A stretch of 43,890 bases of DNA from positions 1 through 43,890 of the forward strand of contig CANKBX010000005.1 of assembly GCA_947480055.1 (NCBI GenBank). The letters run 5' to 3'. Below the pieces are notes generated by a model. The model was not told the origin of the DNA. It made no database searches and saw only the letters and a list, made by a program, of their open reading frames with translations. This DNA comes from Planctomycetaceae bacterium (lineage in GTDB: Bacteria > Planctomycetota > Phycisphaerae > Phycisphaerales > SM1A02). Below, in pieces: positions 24,521 through 34,700 of the stretch (position 1 is its first letter; each line of letters starts with the position of its first letter). Position numbers and translations under genes: made by a program.

Positions 24521-24547
24521 TTGAATATACATGGGCGCTACTATCTT
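24521..24547 (+). promoter_or_regulatory. Candidate promoter of map
   Basis: TTGAAT (24521-24526) and TATCTT (24542-24547) are 15 nt apart. The map ATG at 24555 begins 7 nt after the -10 element, where transcription would be expected to start, so the mRNA would be leaderless. This also argues for 24555 rather than 24531 as the start codon. Confidence 0.45.
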
Positions 24548-24554
24548 CCGCTTC

Positions 24555-25376
24555 ATGGTCGCAACTTCCCCACGAGATATTTCCGACGCGCGCGCCGCGG
24601 CTCAATGTGTTGTTGAAACACATCGACGACTTGCGAAGTGGCTGCGCGTTGGCTTGACCCTTGCGGAGGTGGATTCATTTTGCGTGGAAGTATTCCAAGA
24701 GTTGAAATGCGAAAGCGCTTTCAAGGGTTACAAAGTGCGCGGGCATCCGCCATTTAAAAGCCACACTTGTCTGAGCTTGAATGACATGGTGGTCCACGGC
24801 GAGCACGATTCCGTTGTGGAACCGCTGAAAGAAGGTGATTTGTTGGCGCTAGATATTGGCGTGAAGCACCGCGGATTTATTGGCGACGCCGCGTGGACCT
24901 ACTCCATTGGCTCCGCCACCGAAATGGGTTTGCGATTGCAAAAGTGTGGCCGCGAAAGTTTGCGCCGCGGTATCGCCGCCATTCGACCGGGCCGCCCGTT
25001 GATTGAATGGGCCAAGGCTGTGCAGGGATATGTGGAAAAAGAAAGTGGATTTTATTTAGTGCGCGGTCTTGGCGGCCACGGTATTGGTCGATCGCTGCAT
25101 GAATCGCCCTACATTTCCAACACCGCGCCAACGTATCCAGGCGAGTGGAATGAAGCGTGGAAGACATTCGAGCCCGGCATGTTGCTTGCGGTTGAGCCCA
25201 TGATTTCTCTTGGCACCAATGAAGTTCGCTCCAATGGAAGCGCGTGGCCAATTTATACGGCCGACGGAAGTTTAAGCGTGCACTATGAGGCCGATGTCAT
25301 GGTGACCGCGAATGGTTGCGAAGATTTAACCGCGGGCATGAGCGACTTGCCCGATGTGGTGGGATGTAAAAATTGA
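24555..25376 (+). CDS. map: Type I methionine aminopeptidase
   Basis: A 273-residue enzyme that removes the initiator Met from new proteins. The five metal ligands can be placed: two Asp in LLALDIGVKHRGFIGDAAW, His in GLGGHGIGR, Glu in LAVEPMIS and Glu in VHYEADVMVT. No N-terminal zinc-finger extension is present. The start is uncertain between 24531 and 24555; I prefer 24555 because of the promoter-like element just before it. The stop overlaps the serA start, so the two genes are linked. Confidence 0.92.
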   Translation: MVATSPRDISDARAAAQCVVETHRRLAKWLRVGLTLAEVDSFCVEVFQELKCESAFKGYKVRGHPPFKSHTCLSLNDMVVHGEHDSVVEPLKEGDLLALDIGVKHRGFIGDAAWTYSIGSATEMGLRLQKCGRESLRRGIAAIRPGRPLIEWAKAVQGYVEKESGFYLVRGLGGHGIGRSLHESPYISNTAPTYPGEWNEAWKTFEPGMLLAVEPMISLGTNEVRSNGSAWPIYTADGSLSVHYEADVMVTANGCEDLTAGMSDLPDVVGCKN

Positions 25377-26596
25377 AAAACGTGAATGAAAAAACCAAGC
25401 CGCGCGTGGCGCTGTTCGAGGCTGTTCACCCAGTTGCGGCGACCATTTTGCAAGAGCATGGGTTCGCCGTGGATTCCATAAATCACAGCCCTAGCGCGCA
25501 GGAATTAGCGGAGTGCGCCAAGACATACACGCTAATTGGCGTGCGCAGCAAAACAAAACTCTCGGCGCAATTGTTGCGCGACGCGCCGGCGCTTGCGGCC
25601 GTTGGATGTTTCTGCATTGGCACGGACCAAGTGGATACCTCCGCGGCGGCGTTAGGAATTCCAATCTTCAACGCGCCATTTTCCAACACGCGCAGCGTTG
25701 CTGAAATGACATTGGCGGAAATTATTTGTCTTTCGCGCGCGCTGTTTCAGAAAAGTTCGCAATTGCATGTTGGGCGCTGGGACAAAAGTTCCAAAAATTC
25801 GCGCGAGGTGCGCGGGCGCACGCTTGGAATTATTGGCTACGGACACATTGGAAGCCAGCTCAGCGTGCTTGCGGAATCACTGGGCATGCGCGTGGTGTTC
25901 TTTGATACCGCGCGCAAGTTGGCGCTGGGCAACGCGCATTCGCTTGCGAACATGGACGCGGTGCTGAGCGCTTCGGATTTTGTGTCGCTGCATGTGCCCG
26001 ACATGGCCTCCACGCGCAATTTAATTGGCGCGGCGCAATTGCAAAATATGAAACCCGGCGCCATGTTGGTGAACAACAGCCGCGGCAAAGTGGTGGACCT
26101 TGTGGCGCTGGCGTCGGCCCTGAAAAGTGGCCATGTTGGCGGCGCGGCGGTTGATGTTTTTCCAGAGGAACCCGCAGAAAATGGCGCGGGTTTTTCCACA
26201 CCTCTCGCGGGCTTGTCCAATGTGATTCTTACGCCACACATTGGCGGTAGCACCGAGGAAGCGCAAGAGGCGATTGCGATTGATGTGGCTGAAAAACTGG
26301 CGCGCTTCTGGACGCAGGGCTGCACCGCGACCAGCGTGAATTTTCCGGCGGTTGATCTTCCCAATGTGCGCAGTGGTCAAGTTCGCATTTTGCATGTGCA
26401 TAAAAACGTGCCTGGCGTGTTGAGTAAAATGCACACGTTGCTTGCCAATGCTGGCGTGAACATTAACGCCGAGCATTTGCAAAGCGACCAAAACACGTCG
26501 TATGTTATTTTGGATGTGGACGCATTTCAAGACGCAGACATTATGAACGCGTTGCGAACTCTTCCAGAGACAATTCGCATGCGCGTGGCGGGCTGA
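25373..26596 (+). CDS. serA: D-3-phosphoglycerate dehydrogenase
   Basis: A 407-residue enzyme for the first step of serine synthesis, oxidising 3-phosphoglycerate with NAD+. It has the E. coli SerA-like layout: catalytic and Rossmann domains (LGIIGYGHIGSQL at about 145-157, the Arg in NNSRGKVVD, Glu in FPEEP and His in TPHIGGST) and a C-terminal ACT domain (about 335-407) that usually binds serine for feedback control. The start is a TTG at 25373 overlapping the map stop; a GTG at 25382 is a possible alternative. Its last codons are repeated downstream (see 26579-26672). Confidence 0.92.
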   Translation: MKNVNEKTKPRVALFEAVHPVAATILQEHGFAVDSINHSPSAQELAECAKTYTLIGVRSKTKLSAQLLRDAPALAAVGCFCIGTDQVDTSAAALGIPIFNAPFSNTRSVAEMTLAEIICLSRALFQKSSQLHVGRWDKSSKNSREVRGRTLGIIGYGHIGSQLSVLAESLGMRVVFFDTARKLALGNAHSLANMDAVLSASDFVSLHVPDMASTRNLIGAAQLQNMKPGAMLVNNSRGKVVDLVALASALKSGHVGGAAVDVFPEEPAENGAGFSTPLAGLSNVILTPHIGGSTEEAQEAIAIDVAEKLARFWTQGCTATSVNFPAVDLPNVRSGQVRILHVHKNVPGVLSKMHTLLANAGVNINAEHLQSDQNTSYVILDVDAFQDADIMNALRTLPETIRMRVAG

Positions 26597-26672
26597 ACAT
26601 GCGCGTGGTGGGCTAAGTATGTGCGTGGCGGGCTAAAAATTCCGCGGTGGGCTAAAAATTCCGTGGCGCATG
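26579..26672 (+). repeat. Degenerate 20-bp tandem repeat starting in the serA stop region
   Basis: Five consecutive units of about 20 bp: 26579-26598, 26599-26618, 26619-26638, 26639-26657 (19 bp) and a partial unit to 26672. The first unit is the last six codons of serA (reading MRVAG then stop) plus two bases; later units keep the TGGCGGGCT or TGGTGGGCT core. The array runs into the non-coding spacer before the prolyl oligopeptidase gene. Confidence 0.85.
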
Positions 26673-26775
26673 TTGTGTGCAACTCACTTCAACAGACCCG
26701 CGACTTCTTTGCGCTCTATTGCAACCCCGCCATTCCTAGCACCGCGAGCGCGCAACATGGCACTATCATTGCCGC

Positions 26776-28971
26776 ATGCTTTCAACCATTGCCACTCACC
26801 TCGTTGGCCAACTTATTTCCACCACTATTTTTCTAGGCACGCTGGCGTTTGCTCCGCCAACCGAGCAAGCACCTGCGCCCATCATGGCGCCGGTTGTGGA
26901 AACCGTGCAAGGCGAGCAATTCACCGATGAAAACCGCTGGTTGGAGTCGCTTGAAAAAGATTCGCCCGCTGTGCGTGACTGGACCACATTGCAAATTGAC
27001 CGCACACGCGCCGCGCTTGACGCCCTGCCCTGCCGCGCCGCAATCGCCGCGCAACTTGAGCCGCTTATGAAATTGCCCGGAATGGGAACTCCCGTGATGG
27101 CTGGCTCGAATATTTTCTACGGCGAGCGCAGCGGCGATCAAAATCAAGGCGTGCTCATGACGCGCGCCTCCGCAACTGCAACGCCGCGGGTGTTGCTTGA
27201 TCCAAACAAGATGAATGAAAAAGGTTTGCTGTCGCTTGATTGGTGGCGGCCAACACAGGATGGAAAATTGCTCGCCTATGGCAGCAGCATGTCAGGCAGC
27301 GAGATGAGCGAACTGCGCGTGATTGATGTGGCCACTGGCGTGGCCTTGCCCGATGTGATCACTGGCAAGGTTGATTTCGAATCATGGACACCCAAGGGCG
27401 ACGGCATTCTGTACTCATCGTTGCGCGACGCGAAAGATCCCTACAGCCGCGAAGTGCGATTTCACACATTGGGACAACCTGTTGAAAGCGACGCGCTGTT
27501 GTTGAAGCAGACCGTGCCGAGCGATGTTCCATTTAGTGGTTTGAGCCGCGACGGCAAGTGGTTGATGTTGGGATACAGCCATGGTTGGCAAGCCAACGAT
27601 TTGTCCGTTGCGAATTTTCAAAACTGGATGCAAAGCGGCAAAAAAGATCTGAAAATTGTTCCCGTGGCGGTTGGCATCCCGGCCAAATTTTCGCCCGTGG
27701 AAGTTCGCGGCGACATCATGTTCATGCAAACCACGCTCAACGCGTCCAACGCGTGCTTGATGGCGGTGAACTTGAACCACACCGAGCAAGCCAATTGGAA
27801 AGTGATTATTCCAGAGCGCAAGGATGAAGTTCTAGAGAGCGTTAGTTTTTCAATGGACGAAATGATTGGTAGTTACACCAAGCATGTGTGCTCGCGGCTT
27901 GAGCGATTTGATTTCACGGGCAAGTCGCTGGGTGAAATCCCGCTGCCTGGTTTGGGCAGCGCCAGCATAAGCACCGATGAGGAACACACCGACGCGTACA
28001 TGAGCTACACCAGCTACGACGAACCGCGCACCATTTATAGAATTGAAAATCTTTCAAAGCCAACACTTTCCGTGTGGTGGAAGCCCAACATTCCGGTTGA
28101 TCTTTCCAAGTTCATGGTGGAGCGCGTGCGCGTGGCCAGCAAAGATGGAACCATGATTCCGCTGTTCATGGTGCGCAAGAAAAGTCTTTCACCCATGGGC
28201 GCATGTCCCACACTTTTGTACGGATATGGCGGCTTTAACGTGAGTTTAGAACCCGGGTTCAACCCCACGATTATCCCTTGGATTGAAGCGGGCGGCATCT
28301 ATGCCGTGGCCAACTTGCGCGGCGGCGGCGAGTACGGCGAGAGTTGGCACGAGGCCGGCATGCTTGGCAACAAGCAAAATGTTTTTGACGACTTCTACGC
28401 CTGCGCCGAATGGTTGATTGGGAATAAATGGACCGACTCATCGCACCTTGCAATTCAAGGCGGCAGCAACGGTGGATTGCTTACGGGCGTGGCAATCACG
28501 CAACGACCCGAATTGTTCGCCGCGGCCATTAGCGCGGTGCCGTTGCTTGACATGTTGCGCTATCAACAATTCTTGCTGGCTAAATATTGGGTGCCTGAAT
28601 ATGGCTCAAGCGAGGACGCCAAACAATTCGCATGGTTGCGCGCCTACTCGCCGTACCAGAACGTGAAGGCCAACACCAAGTATCCCGCGGTCATGTTCAC
28701 CGCCGGTGAAAATGACAGCCGCGTGCATCCACTTCACGCGCGCAAGATGACGGCGCGCATGCAAGCCATGAGCGCCAATCAAAAAGATGCCAAGCCGATT
28801 TATCTTTGGGTGGACCGCGATGCGGGACACGGCCAAGGAAAACCACTTGCCAGCCGCATACGGGAAAGCGTGGATTTGTGGTCTTTTTTGATGTCTCAAA
28901 CAGGTCTTTGCAATCAAGTTTCAACGGGCACTTCAGCGGCGATGGCGCCAGTTGGAACAAGCAAAAATTAA
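26776..28971 (+). CDS. Secreted prolyl oligopeptidase (S9A family)
   Basis: A 731-residue serine peptidase that cuts peptides after proline. The first 30 residues include a hydrophobic segment consistent with a signal peptide, so it is probably periplasmic or exported. The catalytic triad can be placed: Ser564 (GGSNGG), Asp647 (ENDSRVHP) and His685 (AGHGQG), in the alpha/beta-hydrolase domain; residues about 115-470 form the propeller that filters substrates. The GGGEYGESWHEAG segment before the Ser is typical. TATCAT ends 6 nt before the ATG and no Shine-Dalgarno site is seen. It converges with the helicase gene, with 15 nt between stops. Confidence 0.92.
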   Translation: MLSTIATHLVGQLISTTIFLGTLAFAPPTEQAPAPIMAPVVETVQGEQFTDENRWLESLEKDSPAVRDWTTLQIDRTRAALDALPCRAAIAAQLEPLMKLPGMGTPVMAGSNIFYGERSGDQNQGVLMTRASATATPRVLLDPNKMNEKGLLSLDWWRPTQDGKLLAYGSSMSGSEMSELRVIDVATGVALPDVITGKVDFESWTPKGDGILYSSLRDAKDPYSREVRFHTLGQPVESDALLLKQTVPSDVPFSGLSRDGKWLMLGYSHGWQANDLSVANFQNWMQSGKKDLKIVPVAVGIPAKFSPVEVRGDIMFMQTTLNASNACLMAVNLNHTEQANWKVIIPERKDEVLESVSFSMDEMIGSYTKHVCSRLERFDFTGKSLGEIPLPGLGSASISTDEEHTDAYMSYTSYDEPRTIYRIENLSKPTLSVWWKPNIPVDLSKFMVERVRVASKDGTMIPLFMVRKKSLSPMGACPTLLYGYGGFNVSLEPGFNPTIIPWIEAGGIYAVANLRGGGEYGESWHEAGMLGNKQNVFDDFYACAEWLIGNKWTDSSHLAIQGGSNGGLLTGVAITQRPELFAAAISAVPLLDMLRYQQFLLAKYWVPEYGSSEDAKQFAWLRAYSPYQNVKANTKYPAVMFTAGENDSRVHPLHARKMTARMQAMSANQKDAKPIYLWVDRDAGHGQGKPLASRIRESVDLWSFLMSQTGLCNQVSTGTSAAMAPVGTSKN

Positions 28972-28986
28972 TTGCGGGCGACGCAC

Positions 28987-31242
28987 TTAGCCAACAACTT
29001 GTAGCCGCGCGAATTCAAGCACCAGGGATTTCACGCCCACCTTTTGAAACTTCACACGCACCATGGTGCTGCTGCCGCGCGGCGACAGTGTTTCAATAAC
29101 GCCCAAACCAAACAGCGGATGTTGCACGCGCATGCCGGCCTTCATACCGCTTCCACCAGTTGGCGCGTCAACGCCATCATCGGTGGATTCACCTTGATCG
29201 GCGTCCATTTCATTTTCATCCCAGCGCTGCCCGCGGGCGCGGTCTTCGCGCTCCACGCTGTCGGGCAGTTCACGTATGAAACCACTTTCAATGCACGACA
29301 TGGGCGTGCCGCGCTGAGTCCGCACCGCCGCCGCGGTGATCAAAAGTTTCTTCTCCGCGCGCGTCATGCCCACAAACAACAAGCGCCGCTCCTCCTCCAT
29401 CTCCTCGGCGCTTTCAAAGCTGCGCACGTGGGGCAAACTTCCTTGCTCCACGCCAATGATGCAAACAAAGGGAAATTCAAGCCCTTTTGAAGCGTGCAGC
29501 GTCATCAGCGTCACGGCGCCAAGCTCCGGATCAAACGCGTCGGAGTCCGCCACCAACGACACTTGCTCCAGGTACGCGCGCAACGCGTCAAGCAATGTGT
29601 TCATGGGAGACACGGCTTCATCCATGTCGCCGCCGCTTTCGCGCTTGAGCCTGTCCACCACAAAATCAGCGGACGCGCTGACCACCTGCGCCAGATTTTC
29701 CGTGCGCGATTCATCAGCCTCCGTGTCGGTTCGATCGGCCAACAAGTAGTAGGACTCCAATCCGCTCTCCTTGAGAATGCGCGCGGTGAAATCTCCCAAC
29801 TCGTCTGGCAATCCATTTTCAGCCGCATGCCGCCACGACGCGATACGCGTGGCCAACTCCATCGCGCTGCCCGCGGCGCGCTTGGTGGCGCCTGAACTTT
29901 CCGCGTGACGCAAACCCTCAAGCAGAGTCACGCCATTTTTGGCGGCCCACAATTCAATCTTGTCGAAACTGGTGGAGCCCAAGCCGCGCGTGGGCGTGTT
30001 GGCAATTCGCCCTAGCGCCAAGTCGTCGCTGGGATTGGCCGCAAGGCGCAAATACGCCAGTAAATCCTTCACTTCCCGACGGTCATAGAACGCGGTGCCC
30101 CGCACCACTTGATACGGAATCGAACGCCGCCGCAGCGCCTCCTCCATCACCCGGCTCAGAGAATTCATGCGATACAACACCGCCATGCCGCGCCAAGTGA
30201 TTCCTTGATCAGTGGCCTGCGCGATACGGTCCGCGACCAACGCGGCCTCCGCATGTTCATCAGCGCAGCGCACATATTTTGGCGCTTCACCATCGCCCTT
30301 CATGGACTTTAATTCTTTGTGCCTGCGTTGGCGATTTCTGGAAATCAAACTGGCGGCCGCGTCGACGATGGGTTTGGTGGAGCGAAAATTTTCGCCAAGC
30401 GGAATCACTTTGGCGCCAGGAAAATGCTCCTCGAAGTTGAGAATATTTCCAATGTCCGCGCCACGCCAACCGTAGATGCTTTGATCGGGATCGCCCACCA
30501 CGCACAAGTTGCGGTGCGCCTTGGCAATCTCCAACACGATTGAAAATTGCGCGAAGTTGGTGTCCTGATATTCATCCACCGACACATATTGAAAGCGACG
30601 CTGAAGCGTCTCGCGAACGGATTGATTGCTCTGCAATAAAACCGCTAATTTGCCTAGTAAATCATCAAAATCAAGACTGGCGTTGCGCGCCATCACTTTT
30701 TGATACGCGTCAAAAATTCGCGCCACAACTTTGCTGCGCCAATCCGTCGCGGATGAAATTGCCTGGCTTGGCGTGATCAATTTATTTTTTAAATTTGAAA
30801 TTTCACTCAGCACGCTCGCGGGCGTGAAGCGGCTGTCGCATTCACCGGCATGCTTGATAGCGGCCTTGCACGCGGCGCGTTGATCATCCACATCAAGCAC
30901 ATTGAAATTTGGATCTAGATTTGCCTCCATCGCGAAGCGACGCAACACGCGCACGCCGAAGGAGTGGAATGTTCCCGCGAAAACTCGTCCACGATCTGGA
31001 AGATCTTGCGGCAGCAACAACTCAACGCGTCTGCGCATTTCGCCCGCCGCCTTGTTGGTGAATGTCAAAGACAAAATGCTCCACGGCGGAATTCCTTGCG
31101 ATACTAAATGCGCGATGCGGTGCACGATGACTCGAGTTTTTCCAGAGCCCGGTCCAGCCAGCACAAGCAACGGCCCATCGGTATGCAAAACAGCTTGGCG
31201 TTGTGGTTGTGTTAAGCCTTGGAGTAATTGGTTTTCAAGCAC
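28987..31242 (-). CDS. pcrA: UvrD/PcrA-type ATP-dependent DNA helicase
   Basis: A 751-residue superfamily 1A helicase that unwinds DNA 3'-to-5' in repair and in removal of replication blocks. Walker A is GPGSGKT (30-36), motif II VDEYQDTN (222-229), motif III VGDPDQSIYGWRGAD (249-263), and later motifs QVVRGTAFYDRREVKD, VTLMTLHASKGLEFP and EERRLLFVGMTRA are present. The C terminus ends in a Tudor-like beta segment (MRVQHPLFGLGVIETL) as in PcrA/UvrD that contacts RNA polymerase. The start is a GTG at 31242, with TAGACT ending 6 nt before it and no Shine-Dalgarno site. I cannot decide between the names uvrD and pcrA. Confidence 0.92.
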   Translation of the reverse strand: MLENQLLQGLTQPQRQAVLHTDGPLLVLAGPGSGKTRVIVHRIAHLVSQGIPPWSILSLTFTNKAAGEMRRRVELLLPQDLPDRGRVFAGTFHSFGVRVLRRFAMEANLDPNFNVLDVDDQRAACKAAIKHAGECDSRFTPASVLSEISNLKNKLITPSQAISSATDWRSKVVARIFDAYQKVMARNASLDFDDLLGKLAVLLQSNQSVRETLQRRFQYVSVDEYQDTNFAQFSIVLEIAKAHRNLCVVGDPDQSIYGWRGADIGNILNFEEHFPGAKVIPLGENFRSTKPIVDAAASLISRNRQRRHKELKSMKGDGEAPKYVRCADEHAEAALVADRIAQATDQGITWRGMAVLYRMNSLSRVMEEALRRRSIPYQVVRGTAFYDRREVKDLLAYLRLAANPSDDLALGRIANTPTRGLGSTSFDKIELWAAKNGVTLLEGLRHAESSGATKRAAGSAMELATRIASWRHAAENGLPDELGDFTARILKESGLESYYLLADRTDTEADESRTENLAQVVSASADFVVDRLKRESGGDMDEAVSPMNTLLDALRAYLEQVSLVADSDAFDPELGAVTLMTLHASKGLEFPFVCIIGVEQGSLPHVRSFESAEEMEEERRLLFVGMTRAEKKLLITAAAVRTQRGTPMSCIESGFIRELPDSVEREDRARGQRWDENEMDADQGESTDDGVDAPTGGSGMKAGMRVQHPLFGLGVIETLSPRGSSTMVRVKFQKVGVKSLVLEFARLQVVG

Positions 31243-31723
31243 TTCGAGAGTCTAGTGACCAAAAAAATTCATGTTTTGCAGGCAAAATCAATTACAAATA
31301 CCATTTGTGGTGTTACGTACCCCCAACGACAAGATTTACACACAAAATATGGTGCTGTTTAAAATAATTAACCGATACGCAAAGGTTGTTTGAATATGAA
31401 CTTGTATATTAAATTTACAAAATCACAATATTGTGTGTCCCTGCTACTTGCGCCCCCAACGGATAGGGGTAGGATTGAGATGAATCGTGGTTTTTGGGGT
31501 AATTTCCAATGCTTCGACTCAAAAAAGTGTTTATTTGTGGGTTGATTTAAATTTAAATTTTAAGCTTAAAACGTTACTTGGATTTTCTTTAAAGAAATAA
31601 GACAAATGAGTCAAAATTTGAATCTCAAACAGTTCACACTTCAAACGCCACGCACTCTCTAAATAGTCCACGCCTTCTGCTTTCTCCCAATATTTTCGCC
31701 ACCTCGTTTAAGGATTGCACAAC
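31243..31723 (+). other. AT-rich non-coding region upstream of the ribonucleotide reductase gene
   Basis: 481 nt without a convincing gene, clearly richer in A+T than its surroundings. It holds a 16-nt sequence at 31340-31355 that matches the NrdR box pattern (ACACwATATATwGTGT) at 13 of 16 positions by eye, a second weaker match at 31421-31436 that contains the perfect palindrome CACAATATTGTG, and a palindrome TTTTAAGCTTAAAA at 31558-31571. The divergent helicase start lies at its left edge. The B12-box of cobalamin riboswitches is not seen. An AAGGA ribosome site stands just before the 31724 start codon. Confidence 0.5.
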
Positions 31724-34700
31724 ATGAAGATCACGCCACGATTCACCCGTCCAGGACAAGACGTCTTCAGCACCGTTGAGTGGAGCACTCGCACAAGTCG
31801 CATAAGTAATAGCGACGGGTCGACGGTGTTTGAAATGAATGACGCTGAAATCCCGGCGTCGTGGAGTCAGTTGGCGACGGACATTGTGGTGAGCAAATAT
31901 TTCCGCAAGGCGGGCGTGCCGCAAGTTGACGCGGCCGGCAAGAACAAAGTGGATGCCTCTGGCAAAACCGTTCTTGGTCCAGAGCGATCTGTAAAGCAAG
32001 TGGTGCATCGGCTCGCTGGTTGCTGGAAACACTGGGGTGAAAAGTTTGGCTACTTCTCCACTCCGCAGGATGCGCAAGCGTTCTACAACGAAATTTCTTG
32101 GATGTTGCTCAATCAAGTCGCGGCGCCAAATAGTCCGCAATGGTTCAACACTGGTTTGCATTGGGCTTACGGAATTAATGGTCCCGCGCAAGGACATTGG
32201 ATCGCGGAACACGACACCGGCGCAGTTTCACTGGCCACCGATGCGTACAGCCATCCGCAACCGCACGCGTGCTTTATTCAAAGCGTGCGCGACGATCTTG
32301 TGGGCGATGGCGGCATCATGGATTTGTGGACGCGCGAGGCGCGCCTGTTTAAATATGGATCTGGCACTGGAACCAATTTCAGCCAACTTCGTGGCGACAA
32401 TGAGCCGCTTTCAGGTGGCGGTAAAAGTTCGGGCCTGATGAGTTTCCTGAAAATTGGCGATCGCGCCGCGGGTGCGATCAAGAGTGGTGGAACAACTCGC
32501 CGCGCCGCCAAAATGGTGTGCTTGGACGTGAATCATCCCGACATTGAGGCCTTTGTGAATTGGAAAGTACGCGAGGAACTGAAAGTGGCTGCGCTTGTTG
32601 AAGGCGCCAAAAAGTTCACGCCAGAGCAAGCGGAAATCGCCAAACGTCTGAAGTTGAAACTGGATTTCGATTTCAATGGCGAGTGCTATCAAACAGTGAG
32701 CGGCCAGAATTCCAACAACTCAATCCGCCTTTCGGACGAGTTCATGAACGCCGTTGAAACCAACGCGCAGTGGGATTTAATTCAGCGCACCGACGGAAAA
32801 ATCTCAAAGACACTTCCAGCGCGCGACCTGTGGCAACAAATTAATTTCGCGGCGTGGCAATGCGCCGATCCTGGACTGCAATACGACAGCACCATCAACG
32901 CTTGGCACACATGCCCTGCCGGTGGTCGCATCAACGCCAGCAATCCATGCAGCGAATACATGTTCCTGGACAACACCGCGTGCAACTTGGCCAGCATTAA
33001 TTTGCTCAAGTTCTACAACTCAGAAACGCGCGCCTTTGATCTAGAGGGTTACGAGCACGCGATCAACCTGTGGACCGCGGTGCTTGAAATCAGCGTGATG
33101 ATGGCGGCGTTTCCTTCCAAGGAAATCGCGGAACTCAGTTGGAAATATCGCACGCTTGGATTGGGCTACGCCAACTTGGGCGCCATGCTTATGCAAGCCG
33201 GCATTCCATACGACAGCGATCAAGGTCGCGCGGTGTGCGCGGCGTTGTCCGCCATTCTCACGGGTCGCAGTTACGCCGCCAGCGCGCTGCTTGCGGCGGA
33301 GCACGGCGCTTTCGCCGGCTACGGCGAAAATCGCGAGAGCATGTTGCGCGTCATTCGCAATCATCGCCGCGCCGCTTACGGCGTGGACCGCGCTGCAAAT
33401 GAGTGGGAAACGCTGGAAATCAGGCCTGTTTCAATTGATCACACCTTGTTCAAAGCTGGAAAAGTTTCGCTGTCAAACGCGAGCGACTTGCTGGCGCGTT
33501 CATTGGCGTGTTGGGACGACGCGTTGTTGTTTGGAACCAAGTTTGGTTTCCGCAACGCGCAAGTGACCGTGATCGCGCCAACCGGCACCATTGGTTTGCT
33601 CATGGATTGCGACACCACCGGTGTCGAGCCAGATTTTGCGTTGACCAAATTCAAGAAACTTGCGGGAGGCGGCTACTTCAAGATCGCCAATCAAAGTTTG
33701 CGCCCAGCCATCAAGGCACTGGGCTACAGCAATGAGATCAGCGACCGAATTATGACGCACGTCATTGGCACGCTGAGCATTGACACCGCGCTTCCAAGCG
33801 TGACAGGTGAAATTACAAATGACACCACCACCTTGCGCGAGTATCTCAGCGCCAAGGGCTACACCGGTGACGATTTGGTCGCGTTGGAAAATCAATTGCC
33901 AATGATGTTTGAATTGGGCTTCGCCTTCTCCGCATGGAGCATGCCGCAACACGTTCTTGAAAATATTGGCGTGAACGCAGATGCCGCCAAGAACGATCCA
34001 AAGTTCAACGGCCTGCGCAAGTTGGGTTTGAAGAAGAAGCAAATCGAAACGCTCAATCGCTTGATTTGCGGAACGCAAACCGTGGAAGGCACGCCGCTTC
34101 TCAAGGCCGAGCACTTGCCTGTGTTTGATTGCGCCAACAAGTGCGGCGCAACTGGCACGCGCTTTATCCGTCCCGACGGCCACATTCATATGATGGCCGC
34201 GGCGCAACCTTTCATCTCTGGCGCCATTTCAAAAACCATCAATTTGCCCGCTGAAGCCACGGTTTCTGATGTTGGCGCGTCCTATCGATTGAGTTGGGAA
34301 CTTGGCCTGAAAGCCAACGCGCTGTATCGCGATGGCAGCAAGTTGAGCCAGCCTTTGAACACCAAGACCGATGTGGAGCAAGAGGACGAGGACATGGACG
34401 GCTTGCAGTTGACCGAATCCACTTCCATCACAACCACCGTGATCCACGAGACGCTCTCATCAAGCACGCAGACAATTGATCGCGTGATTGAAGTGGCCGC
34501 GACCGAATCCGTTGTTGTGCCTTCGTCCACAAAGGGTGAATTTGTGGAACGCGTTGTTGAGCGAGTTGTTGAACGCATCATCGAGCGGCCACTTCGTCGT
34601 CGCTTGCCAGAAACGCGCGGCAGCATCACGCACAAATTCAACGTGGCCGGCCATGAGGGCTATCTGATTGTTGGCTTGTACGAAGATGGCCGCCCAGGCG

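Noticed and set aside
31243-31723. Cobalamin riboswitch in front of the B12-dependent ribonucleotide reductase
   Set aside because: No B12-box-like sequence (GCCACTG pattern) is present on either strand.
33500-34207. Reverse open frame of 235 codons inside nrdJ
   Set aside because: It is antisense to a strongly conserved gene and shows no recognisable protein pattern.
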